Of a DNA stretch of 6,900 nucleotides, positions 1-5,194 are shown in pieces. This stretch comes from Thermomonas sp. (GTDB lineage Bacteria; Pseudomonadota; Gammaproteobacteria; Xanthomonadales; Xanthomonadaceae), in contig JANJSW010000119.1 of assembly GCA_024711415.1 (NCBI GenBank), positions 1 through 6,900 on the forward strand. Direction: 5' to 3'. Position 1 is the stretch's first letter, and each line of letters begins with the position of its first letter. The notes beneath the pieces are model-generated. The model worked only from the letters and a program-made list of their open reading frames with translations, made no database searches and was not told the origin of the DNA. The translations under genes were made by a program, and so were the position numbers.

Positions 1-2
1 CC

Positions 3-86
3 GAGGCCCACGCTTATCAGTTCGAGGGAAACCTCGATCAACTGTTCGGGCGCAGGGCGCGAGATCCGGCGTGCGGCCCCTGCTGA
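3..86 (+). CDS. possible C-terminal tail of an unidentified protein (partial)
   Basis: One plus-strand frame is open from the left edge to a TGA at 84-86 and gives 27 residues, including YQFEGNLDQLFGRR, which reads like a plausible amphipathic protein end. Nothing in it identifies a family. It overlaps a strong hairpin (18-44) and the left arm of a long inverted repeat (56-75). The frame may therefore be fortuitous within a non-coding structured element. A minus-strand frame is also open to the left edge, so even the strand is uncertain. The sequence beyond the left edge would settle it. Confidence 0.22.
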   Translation, partial: EAHAYQFEGNLDQLFGRRARDPACGPC

Positions 87-144
87 ATTACGGTGGTGCT
101 GACACCGAGGCGTTATCGGGCACGCACGCCGGGCTCTCGGCGCC
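18..144. other. structured element: GNRA hairpin plus long interrupted stem
   Basis: Two secondary structures lie side by side. First, CAGTT-CGAGG (18-27) pairs with CCTCG (32-36) and AACTG (40-44) around a GAAA tetraloop, with a three-base bulge at 37-39. Second, 56-75 pairs with 123-144. GGCGC pairs with GCGCC, GAGA with TCTC, and CCGGCGTGCG with CGCACGCCGG, giving 19 Watson-Crick pairs broken only by T65 opposite G133-C134 and an extra G139. The 47-base loop contains a smaller CGGTG/CACCG stem (91-95/103-107). No T-tract follows, so it is not a normal intrinsic terminator. Candidates are a non-coding RNA, an integron attC-like recombination site, or a palindromic mobile repeat. No known RNA family was recognised. 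Confidence 0.5.
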
Positions 145-146
145 TA

Positions 147-188
147 GAGTAGGGAGTGTTCAAGACATAAGGCGTTAGGCTCCTACTC
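147..188. repeat. short inverted repeat ahead of the DUF5343 gene
   Basis: GAGTAGG at 147-153 is perfectly complementary to CCTACTC at 182-188, with 28 bases between them. The enclosed stretch carries GGCGTTAGGC (171-180), whose last seven bases fit the integron core-site pattern GTTRRRY. The repeat ends about 20 bases before the start codon at 210, so it could be an operator or a 5' leader hairpin. No convincing -35/-10 pair was found around it. Confidence 0.3.
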
Positions 189-209
189 CAACCTTTCGAG
201 GCTACCAAG

Positions 210-926
210 ATGGCAAAAGCGACGAAGCGAGCGACAAAGAGCGAAAAGTCCGCGGCAGCGCCACGAAAGTCGCGCACCGTCGCTGATACGGAGCCGAAGT
301 TTCCGTACACAACCAAGCCCGCGTCACTGCGACGCCTTCTGAAAGACATTCCGCAGAAGCCGAAGCCCCCGAAGTTCGACATGACGCTGTTGAGATCGTG
401 GGGCTTTAGCGACCAAAACGATCACAGCATGCTTCGCGTTCTAAAGAGCGTAAATCTCCTCGACAGCAAGAACGAACCTACCGACCTCTACTCTAGATTC
501 ATGAATCTAGAGGGCGGAGAACGGGCGCTCGGGCCTGAAATCAAGCGTGTTTACGCGCCGCTCTTTCAAGCCAGCCATACGCCGTATAACGAGACTAATG
601 ACAGGCTCCAGAATCTATTCAACATTCACTCCGGTGGCGGCTCGCGCGCGCTGGACCAGCAGATTCAGACTTTCAAGGCTCTGTGTGAGAACGCCGTGTT
701 TGATGGGTTGGCTAATGATCCGTTGAGCATAGGAGCTACGACGGCACTTCCGGCCATGTCTAGTTCAGGCTTTCAGCCCTCCGCGGCTGCCACGTCAATG
801 CCAGGGATAAACATCAACCTGCACATCCATCTCCCTGAAAACAAAACGCGCCGCGACTACGAAGACATCATCGAAAGTATCGGTCGCTACATCTTCGGAA
901 GATCACAAAATGACAGCCGCGAATGA
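210..926 (+). CDS. DUF5343 domain-containing protein
   Basis: This 238-residue protein is predicted to be cytoplasmic, with no signal peptide or membrane segment. Residues 1-28 are a basic, Ala/Lys-rich, probably disordered tail. A domain with DUF5343 (PF17278) hallmarks begins at FPYTTKPASLRRLL (31-44). It continues through the LRSWGFSDQNDHSMLRVLK region (61-79) and 'LLDSKNEPT' (83-91), a winged-helix-like block in which a short helix is followed by a 'new state' turn. The C-terminal ININLHIHLPE strand (200-210) followed by a D/E-rich helix (215-228) is also typical. The biochemical role of DUF5343 is not established. The ATG at 210 is preceded by GAGG (198-201) at 8-base spacing. The last 17 bases overlap the downstream nuclease gene, so the two are co-translated. 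G+C is visibly lower than in the right half, suggesting transfer. I infer a partner or DNA/sensor role for the nuclease. The family call rests on recalled motifs, not a search. Confidence 0.8.
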   Translation: MAKATKRATKSEKSAAAPRKSRTVADTEPKFPYTTKPASLRRLLKDIPQKPKPPKFDMTLLRSWGFSDQNDHSMLRVLKSVNLLDSKNEPTDLYSRFMNLEGGERALGPEIKRVYAPLFQASHTPYNETNDRLQNLFNIHSGGGSRALDQQIQTFKALCENAVFDGLANDPLSIGATTALPAMSSSGFQPSAAATSMPGININLHIHLPENKTRRDYEDIIESIGRYIFGRSQNDSRE

Positions 927-1476
927 GTTAACGCTAGGAGCGATCCTCGATGGCGTCGACAATCTGCGCGCTGAAGGCGATCGGAGCGGACGCGCCGCGC
1001 CGGTAAACGACATTGACATCGCCTCCGTCCTTGCGGCGCTGCGCTCGTTCACGGACATTGTTCGATACCTCAACACGCGACGAAGCGCCGGAGCGATTCT
1101 CGACCTCACGAATGAAGCCGCTGTCCAAGACGCGCTTTATCTGATGCTACGCCCCTGGGTCTTAGACCTCGTGCCTGAGAATCCGACCGACAAGATCGCC
1201 AATCGCTTCTCGATCAAGGACTTTGTCTCAAAGGAAAATCGGTTCGTCATTGAGGCGAAATTTGTAAGAAGTCCGGAGCATGGAAAGTCTCTGGTTAAAG
1301 AGGTCAATGACGATATTGAGACTTACAGGTATCACTCTCACTGCGATGATCTGGTGTTCTTCATATATGACCCTGAGGGGTACATTCCCGATGCCGCGGC
1401 GATGGAACGCCATCTCAAGGTCGCAAGGTCCTACGACGGCCGCACTCTAAGATGTCATGGCGTCATAAAACCGTAG
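910..1476 (+). CDS. small PD-(D/E)XK nuclease, DpnII/MboI-like REase fold
   Basis: This is a 188-residue cytoplasmic protein. Residues about 68-160 resemble the DpnII-MboI-type restriction-endonuclease domain (PF18742-like). A helix with NEAAVQDALYLMLRP (68-82) leads into the catalytic hairpin SIKDFVSKENRFVIEAKFV (101-119), in which D104, E115 and K117 form the D...ExK signature. KEVNDDIETYRYHSHC (130-145) and the strand LVFFIYDPEGYI (148-159) complete the fold. The N-terminal 65 residues are helical and unassigned. The ATG at 910 has GGAAG 7-8 bases upstream, inside the end of the DUF5343 gene, and the frames overlap by 17 bases. There is no adjacent methyltransferase in the window, so this is not an ordinary type II restriction-modification pair unless one lies to the left. 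The nuclease fold is a confident call from motifs. The target (phage DNA, RNA or host DNA) and any defence role are inferred. Confidence 0.77.
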   Translation: MTAANELTLGAILDGVDNLRAEGDRSGRAAPVNDIDIASVLAALRSFTDIVRYLNTRRSAGAILDLTNEAAVQDALYLMLRPWVLDLVPENPTDKIANRFSIKDFVSKENRFVIEAKFVRSPEHGKSLVKEVNDDIETYRYHSHCDDLVFFIYDPEGYIPDAAAMERHLKVARSYDGRTLRCHGVIKP

Positions 1477-1477
1477 A

Positions 1478-1523
1478 TGCCTAAGGGGGTGCCTAAGGGG
1501 GTAACGGGTTGGGGGTAACGGGG
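1478..1523. repeat. G-rich short tandem repeats at the accessory/IS boundary
   Basis: TGCCTAAGGGGG occurs twice head to tail (1478-1489 and 1490-1501). GGGGGTAACGGG then occurs twice (1497-1508 and 1511-1522), separated by TT, and the two repeat types overlap by the G-run. The block starts two bases after the nuclease stop codon and ends just before the insertion sequence. It is too regular to be ordinary spacer. It may be the edge of a REP-like or mobile repeat, or the product of slippage. Confidence 0.75.
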
Positions 1524-1529
1524 TCAGGT

Positions 1530-1554
1530 TGGACTGCCCCGTATTCCACAGACA
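1530..1554. repeat. IS inverted repeat, transposase-distal end
   Basis: It begins TGGACTGCCCCG and ends TTCCACAGACA. The last 11 bases are identical to those of the other end, and the four mismatches all lie in the outer 14 bases. The orfB stop codon (1560-1562) lies six bases inside it. Confidence 0.9.
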
Positions 1555-1559
1555 GGTAG

Positions 1560-2405
1560 TCAGGATACAGACCTGACGGTTTGGTAATCCCGCTCTGCCT
1601 GCATTGGCGACCGGTAGCCCAGTGCCGAGTGCATGCGGGTGCGGTTGTAGAACAGTTCGACATACTCGAACACCGCCGTGCGGGCGGCGTCCCGATTTTC
1701 GAACGGTTTATCGTCCATCAGTTCCAGCTTGAGCGTGGCGAAGAAGCTCTCGGCCATGGCGTTGTCGTACGGCAGGCCCGGACGACTCATGCTCAGCCGG
1801 ATTTTCGCCGCCTCCGCTTTTGCCCGGTACCGCGCGCCGGTGTACTGACTGCCGCGATCGTGGTGAAGGAGCAGCCCGGGTTTCGGACGACGCTGCTGTA
1901 GCGCCATCTCGAGGGCGCGTTCGGTCAAATCCAGGCGCTGGTGGTCGTCCATCGCCCAGCCGATGACGCGACGGCTGCACGCATCGACCAGCGCGGCGAA
2001 GTACAGCGGACCTTCACGTGTTGGCAGCACGGTCATGTCGCCAACCCATAGCCGGTCAGGCGCATCGGCCGCGAACGGCCACGTGCACAGCCGCGGCGCT
2101 GCCGGGGTGCGCTGGTAGGCGGCGCGGGCGCGCATGAAGCGTCGGCGCCGGCGTGTCCACAAGCCTTGTTCACGTCGAAGGCGATCCATGCGGTGCCTGC
2201 CGCATTCGATGCCCCGGCTGCGCAACTCACGCCATAGGCGACGGCTGCCATAACACTCGCGAAGTTCGTGGTGCGTGGCCATGATCACCGCCGCCAAGCG
2301 CACGTCGGCCTGAGCGCGCGCGCTTGGCGGACGCCGCTTCCATGCGTGGTAGCCGCTGACCGACACCTGCAGCGCCCGGCACAAATCCGCGAGCGGGTAC
2401 GTCAA
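1560..2405 (-). CDS. IS3-family transposase OrfB (DDE catalytic part)
   Basis: This 281-residue catalytic half of the transposase carries out strand cleavage and transfer at the element's ends. The N-terminal part has the IS3 HTH_21-like region (ECYGSRRLWRELRSRG, 50-65). The rve/integrase core carries the acidic triad D123 (in WVGDMTVLP), D183 (in HHDRGSQYT) and E219 (in NAMAESFFATLK). Spacings are 59 and 35 intervening residues, the classical DD(35)E pattern. The FYNRTRMHSALGYRSP end (252-267) is also typical. Read alone, the frame begins at TTG (2405-2403), overlapping the orfA stop as TTGA. The natural product is more likely an OrfAB fusion of about 387 residues made by -1 frameshifting, because the frame is open upstream to the slippery run. 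No inactivating change is seen. Confidence 0.95.
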   Translation of the reverse strand: MTYPLADLCRALQVSVSGYHAWKRRPPSARAQADVRLAAVIMATHHELRECYGSRRLWRELRSRGIECGRHRMDRLRREQGLWTRRRRRFMRARAAYQRTPAAPRLCTWPFAADAPDRLWVGDMTVLPTREGPLYFAALVDACSRRVIGWAMDDHQRLDLTERALEMALQQRRPKPGLLLHHDRGSQYTGARYRAKAEAAKIRLSMSRPGLPYDNAMAESFFATLKLELMDDKPFENRDAARTAVFEYVELFYNRTRMHSALGYRSPMQAERDYQTVRSVS

Positions 2406-2722
2406 TCGTTGTCCGTCGATCCAGGCGTACCGCGCTTGGACGCGCTCGCGAAGTACGCCGTCGCTTTTTTTAGGATCGTGTTTTCCTGCTCCAGTCGCGC
2501 CACCTGCTTTCGCAGCTGTGCCAGCTCCTGCTGCTGGGGCGAGCGCCGTCCCGAACCGCGGAAGGCATGCACACCTTCAGCCTTTAACGCCTCGCGCCAC
2601 TTGTAGAGCCGGTTGCGCGGCACGCCGAGCTCAAGGGCGAGCTGCGCCACAGGCTTGTCGCCGCGCTCCATCAAACGCACGGCCTCGCGCTTGAACTCGG
2701 CAGTGAATCGCTGCCTTTCCAT
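2402..2722 (-). CDS. IS3-family transposase OrfA (DNA-binding part)
   Basis: This is a 106-residue protein. Residues 1-48 form the HTH_Tnp_1-type helix-turn-helix (RFTAEFKREAV, then VAQLALELGVPRNRLYKW at 25-42) that binds the IS ends. Residues about 64-86 form a leucine-zipper-like coiled coil (ELAQLRKQVARLEQENTILK), normally used for multimerisation with OrfAB. The ATG at 2722-2720 has a near-perfect GGAGG at 2733-2729 with 6-base spacing. At codons for L84-K85-K86 the mRNA reads CTA AAA AAA G, the site where ribosomes can slip into the orfB frame. OrfA alone is usually a regulator of transposition. Confidence 0.95.
   Translation of the reverse strand: MERQRFTAEFKREAVRLMERGDKPVAQLALELGVPRNRLYKWREALKAEGVHAFRGSGRRSPQQQELAQLRKQVARLEQENTILKKATAYFASASKRGTPGSTDND
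2464..2471 (-). promoter_or_regulatory. programmed -1 frameshift site (A7G)
   Basis: The orfA mRNA contains AAAAAAAG with phase A_AAA_AAA, a recognised IS3-type slippery pattern. After a -1 slip, reading continues as SDGVLRERVQARYAWIDGQR with no stop and enters orfB at its TTG codon. RYAWIDGQ just before the orfB core is the sequence expected in IS3 OrfAB fusions. This supports frameshifting over independent initiation at TTG. Confidence 0.85.
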
Positions 2723-2754
2723 TCAACACCTCCGGGATTGTCCCCATTCTCAGG

Positions 2755-2779
2755 TGTCTGTGGAAGGCGGGCCACTCCA
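2755..2779. repeat. IS inverted repeat, promoter-proximal end
   Basis: The complementary strand reads TGGAGTGGCCCG, then CCTTCCACAGACA, matching the other end at 21 of 25 positions. It lies 22 bases upstream of the GGAGG ribosome-binding site of orfA. The terminal A2779 borders the duplicated GGT. Confidence 0.9.
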
Positions 2780-2822
2780 GGTTCACTTTTCTGTTGATGG
2801 CCTAGCCGCTCATCGCAGATGC

Positions 2823-3476
2823 TCACCAAAGCACCCCCAGCGTCCGCTCCCAGGCCAGCGCAGCCGCCTGCGGGTGATAAGCCGGGTCCGGATCGCGGTT
2901 GAAGGCGTGGTCCGCCTCTGCGTACACAAATACCTGCGATTGCGGCTGTTTTTGCCGGTGCAGTTCGATGGTTTTCGGCGGAATGGCCGCGTCCAGCGCG
3001 CCGAAGTGGAACATCAGCGGCGCCTGTGCGGGTTCATCCAGATAGGGCGGGTTGCGGGTGGCGTAATAGCTGACCGCCGGCAGGCCCAGCCGGGTATTGG
3101 CCAGCAGCGCCACCGTGCCGCCCCAGGAAAACCCCAGCACGCCCACCTTGTGGCCCTCCGCCTGCAGTAGCTGCGCGGCGGTTTCGGTGGCATCCAGGCC
3201 GCAGTCCAGGCCCAGCCGGTTCACGACGCTACGGCCGCGGTCGGCGCCGGCCTGGTCGGTGGGCAGCAGGAGTCCCGGCTCGATCAGGTCGAAATACGCC
3301 GGCGCCAGCGCGATGAAGCCGGCATCGGCCAGCCGTTCGCACAGGCGCTGGTAGTGCGGCAGCAGGCCGAAGATTTCGTGCGCCACCACCACCGCGCCGC
3401 GCGGCGTGCCGGCGGGATCCGCGCGCCAGGCCTGCACCGCGCCGCAGGGGGTGTAGAGGGTGTGCCAGTTGCCCAT
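2823..3476 (-). CDS. dienelactone hydrolase family protein (alpha/beta hydrolase)
   Basis: This 217-residue cytosolic alpha/beta hydrolase is of the DLH family (PF01738), enzymes that hydrolyse lactones or esters. Features in order are VVVAHEIFGLLPHYQRLCERLAD (29-51), whose E34 matches the conserved Glu of the EIFG motif; the nucleophile elbow GVLGFSWGG (112-120) with S117; D162 in GALDAAIPP; and H190 in ADHAFNR. Ser117 replaces the Cys of classical dienelactone hydrolase (usual motif GxCxGG), so the substrate is probably not dienelactone itself. The start was chosen at ATG 3476-3474 because GGGAG lies 5 bases upstream. A longer frame starting at 3587 adds 37 low-complexity residues with no family resemblance. 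The gene is divergent from the SnoaL-like gene, with 162 bases between them. The true substrate is unknown. Confidence 0.92.
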   Translation of the reverse strand: MGNWHTLYTPCGAVQAWRADPAGTPRGAVVVAHEIFGLLPHYQRLCERLADAGFIALAPAYFDLIEPGLLLPTDQAGADRGRSVVNRLGLDCGLDATETAAQLLQAEGHKVGVLGFSWGGTVALLANTRLGLPAVSYYATRNPPYLDEPAQAPLMFHFGALDAAIPPKTIELHRQKQPQSQVFVYAEADHAFNRDPDPAYHPQAAALAWERTLGVLW

Positions 3477-3638
3477 CGTGACTCCCGCGTGCTGCGTGCG
3501 ATGGCGGACCACCGGTGATGGCGTTGCCCGATAGTAGCGGGCCAGGTTCCCTTCCAGTGGCGCCCGGCCCGCGTCTGCTTCAGTCACGACGGCGGATGCG
3601 GGAGACTGGCGGCGGTTTCACCGTTGGAGCGTGCCGCC

Positions 3639-4016
3639 ATGTCCCCTGCGTCCCTTGCGTCCATCGCCACCGAGTTCCTGCGCCTGTGTGCTTCCGGGCA
3701 AGTGCGGGAGGCTTACGACCGCCATGTGGCGGAGGATTTCCGCCACCACAACGCCTGGTTCCCGGGCGACCGCGAATCGCTGCTGCGGGGGATGGAGGAC
3801 AGCGCGCGCAGCGAGCCGAACAAGTCGTTCGAGGTCAAGCAGACCATCGAAAGCGGCGACCGGGTGGCGGTGCTGTCGCACCTGCGGCGGAAGCAGGCAG
3901 GCATCGACATCGCGGTGGTGCATATCCTGCGGTTCTCCGGCGGCAGGATCGTGGAGATGTGGGACGTGGGGCAGGTGATTCCGAAGGATTCGCCGAACGC
4001 GCTGGGGATGTTCTAG
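3639..4016 (+). CDS. SnoaL-like / NTF2-family protein
   Basis: This 125-residue soluble protein has the small cone-shaped alpha+beta fold of the NTF2/SnoaL superfamily. An N-terminal helix (about 4-28, with YDRHVAEDFRHHNAWFPG following at 27-44) leads to a curved sheet (KSFEVKQTIESGDRVAVLSHL; then IDIAVVHILRFSGGRIVEMWDV). The FRHHN and HILRF...EMWD features resemble the predicted 'SnoaL-like aldol condensation-catalysing enzyme' group. Such proteins may be cyclases, hydrolases or non-catalytic ligand binders. ATG 3639 is preferred over an in-frame TTG at 3624 because GGAG (3626-3629) then sits 9 bases upstream. The TTG form would have no site of its own. The precise function cannot be stated. 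Confidence 0.88.
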   Translation: MSPASLASIATEFLRLCASGQVREAYDRHVAEDFRHHNAWFPGDRESLLRGMEDSARSEPNKSFEVKQTIESGDRVAVLSHLRRKQAGIDIAVVHILRFSGGRIVEMWDVGQVIPKDSPNALGMF

Positions 4017-4129
4017 TCGCCGCTTTCCCGATTCCGTCCCGGATTCCGGCAGGTTCGTCGCGCGGCGGTTGCCGGTGCCTGCTGCCGACAGCACCGTAGG
4101 CGCTCCATTCAGGCCCTTGGGAGCCCGAC

Positions 4130-4354
4130 ATGAAAGCGCTGCTGGCATTGCTGGTCTGGTGCGTGCTCTTCGTCCTGTGCTGGCCGCTGGCGTTGCTGGC
4201 GCTGGTGCTCTGGCCGCTGGTCTGGCTTATCGCCCTGCCATTCCGGCTGGTGGGCATCACGTTCACCGCGCTGTTCGCCTTCCTGCAGGCGCTGCTCTTC
4301 CTGCCGGCGCGCCTGCTGGGCTGGCGCCCCGCGGCCCGCACGGCAGCGGCCTGA
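4130..4354 (+). CDS. small hydrophobic membrane protein
   Basis: This 74-residue protein is almost entirely hydrophobic. Leu, Trp, Val, Ala and Phe dominate residues 3-65, forming two closely spaced membrane helices (about 4-36 and 42-62) that could be a hairpin. A short RLLGWRPAARTAAA tail follows and is probably cytoplasmic by the positive-inside rule. It has no recognisable catalytic motif. The start is well supported: GGGAG at 4119-4123, 6 bases before ATG. Similar short Leu/Trp-rich proteins occur in Xanthomonadaceae genomes (recollection, not a search). A short hairpin followed by a pyrimidine run begins at the stop codon. Function unknown. Confidence 0.82.
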   Translation: MKALLALLVWCVLFVLCWPLALLALVLWPLVWLIALPFRLVGITFTALFAFLQALLFLPARLLGWRPAARTAAA

Positions 4355-4382
4355 TCCGGCTGCCGGATTTCCTTTCTTCTTC
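4354..4382 (+). terminator. possible weak intrinsic terminator or attenuator
   Basis: ATCCGG (4354-4359) pairs with CCGGAT (4363-4368) across a three-base CTG loop, followed by a pyrimidine-rich run TTCCTTTCTTCTTC. The stem is short and the tract is interrupted by C. Termination may be partial, letting some transcripts continue into the gene at 4403. It overlaps the last base of the preceding stop codon. Confidence 0.4.
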
Positions 4383-4402
4383 CCACGACGCAGGGACAAC
4401 GC

Positions 4403-4918
4403 GTGCAATCCACTCCCGTGATCGCGGCTGCGATCCTGTTCACCCTTGTTGCCGCGCTGCCGGCCACCGCTGCCGGGGGCGATGACGATGCGCGCCTGCG
4501 CGAGACCCTCCATCGCCTCGACCGGCAGGTGTTCGATGCGTTCAACCGGTGCGCGGATGGCGACGAACTTGCGAAGCATGCGGCGTACTTCGCCAGCGAC
4601 GTCGAGTTCTACCACGACAACGGCGGGGTCACCTGGAGCCGCGACGCGATGATCGGAAACACCCGGCAGCACGCCTGCGGCAGGTACACGCGCCAGCTGG
4701 TGGAGGAAAGCTTCCGGGTCTCGCCGGTCAAGGATTTCGGCGCGATTGCGACCGGTGTCCACCGCTTCTGCCAGAGCGATACCAACCAGTGCGAGGGCGA
4801 GGCGGAGTTCGCGATGGTGTGGCGCAACACCGATGGCAAATGGGAAATCACCCGCGTCCTGAGTTACGGCCATCGCGCGGCAGCGCCGACGTCCATGGCG
4901 CACGACGCGGGGAAGTGA
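4403..4918 (+). CDS. exported NTF2-like (DUF4440-type) protein
   Basis: This 171-residue protein has a signal peptide (hydrophobic residues 6-20, likely cleavage after TAA near residue 24), so it is probably periplasmic. The mature part is an NTF2-like domain. A long helix (LRETLHRLDRQVFDAFNRC, 32-50) leads to FASDVEFYHDNGGVTWSRD (63-81), in which the D-x-x-F-Y-H-D pattern is characteristic of DUF4440-type proteins. Strands around DFGAIATGVHRFC (111-123) and the closing GEAEFAMVWRNTDGKWEITRVLSYGH (132-157) follow. Four mature-part cysteines (50, 92, 123, 130) could form disulfides in the periplasm. The start codon is GTG at 4403, with AGGGA about 8 bases upstream. The next in-frame ATG lies too far inside the domain. 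It is followed by a strong terminator. Ligand or reaction unknown. Confidence 0.87.
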   Translation: MQSTPVIAAAILFTLVAALPATAAGGDDDARLRETLHRLDRQVFDAFNRCADGDELAKHAAYFASDVEFYHDNGGVTWSRDAMIGNTRQHACGRYTRQLVEESFRVSPVKDFGAIATGVHRFCQSDTNQCEGEAEFAMVWRNTDGKWEITRVLSYGHRAAAPTSMAHDAGK

Positions 4919-4965
4919 CCCGGTCACGGACGCGGCAGGTAGCGCCTCCACCCGGTCACACGCAG

Positions 4966-4994
4966 GACCCGCAGCGATGCGGGTCTTCTTTTTT
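4966..4994 (+). terminator. intrinsic terminator after the NTF2-like exported protein gene
   Basis: A perfect 8-bp stem, GACCCGCA (4966-4973) with TGCGGGTC (4978-4985), is closed by a GCGA (GNRA) tetraloop and followed by TTCTTTTTT. It lies 47 bases after the stop codon. This is a textbook rho-independent terminator and ends the plus-strand unit before the S41 peptidase gene. Confidence 0.93.
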
Positions 4995-5055
4995 GCGCAG
5001 CGGGGAGGTGAGGCGCTGGCGGAAATCGTGCGTCATCCGACGCGAGCGGACGCGG

Positions 5056-5067
5056 ACCGGTACCGGT
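5056..5067. promoter_or_regulatory. 12-bp perfect palindrome, possible operator
   Basis: ACCGGTACCGGT is self-complementary across all 12 bases and also consists of two tandem ACCGGT units. It lies 128 bases before the S41 peptidase start, in the spacer that should hold that gene's promoter. No clear -35/-10 pair was found, so the operator reading is speculative. Confidence 0.25.
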
Positions 5068-5194
5068 TTCCCCGCATTGGCGCCGGTGGATGCCGTGTTC
5101 GTCGCAATGGCCGGCCGGGGGCGCTGATGGCTGCCTAGGATGGCGCCCGCCGGTTCCCACCGGGACCGTAACCCGCCACTGCCGGAACCCCACC

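Larger units (their letters stand above)
1530..2779 (-). mobile_element. complete IS3-family insertion sequence
   Basis: This is a 1250-bp element with its transposase genes on the minus strand. The ends are imperfect 25-bp inverted repeats starting TGGA, and 21 of 25 positions match (1530-1554 against the complement of 2755-2779). The direct repeat GGT flanks it on both sides (1527-1529 and 2780-2782), the 3-bp duplication expected for many IS3-family elements. Both transposase frames are open and the DDE residues are present, so it may be active and the insertion may be recent. The subgroup could not be assigned with confidence from the sequence alone. Confidence 0.93.

Noticed and set aside
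18..144. Retron-type ncRNA
   Set aside because: Two hairpins in series are suggestive, but no reverse transcriptase gene exists in the window and no flanking a1/a2 pair was found.
910..1476. Orthodox type II restriction-modification system
   Set aside because: No methyltransferase motifs (for example DPPY/NPPY with FxGxG) occur in any frame of the window, so only the nuclease fold, not an R-M pair, can be claimed.
3477..3587. N-terminal extension of the dienelactone-hydrolase gene
   Set aside because: The 37 extra residues do not fit the family, and the strong GGGAG site lies right before the ATG at 3476.
4109..4951. 280-codon open frame on the minus strand opposite the small membrane and NTF2-like genes
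   Set aside because: Low-complexity Arg/Gln/Glu-rich product, no ribosome-binding site. It spans two plus-strand genes with good starts and family features.
5090..5194. N-terminal extension of the S41 peptidase
   Set aside because: Cys/Pro/Trp-rich sequence unlike a coding start. Starting at 5195 gives a proper signal peptide.
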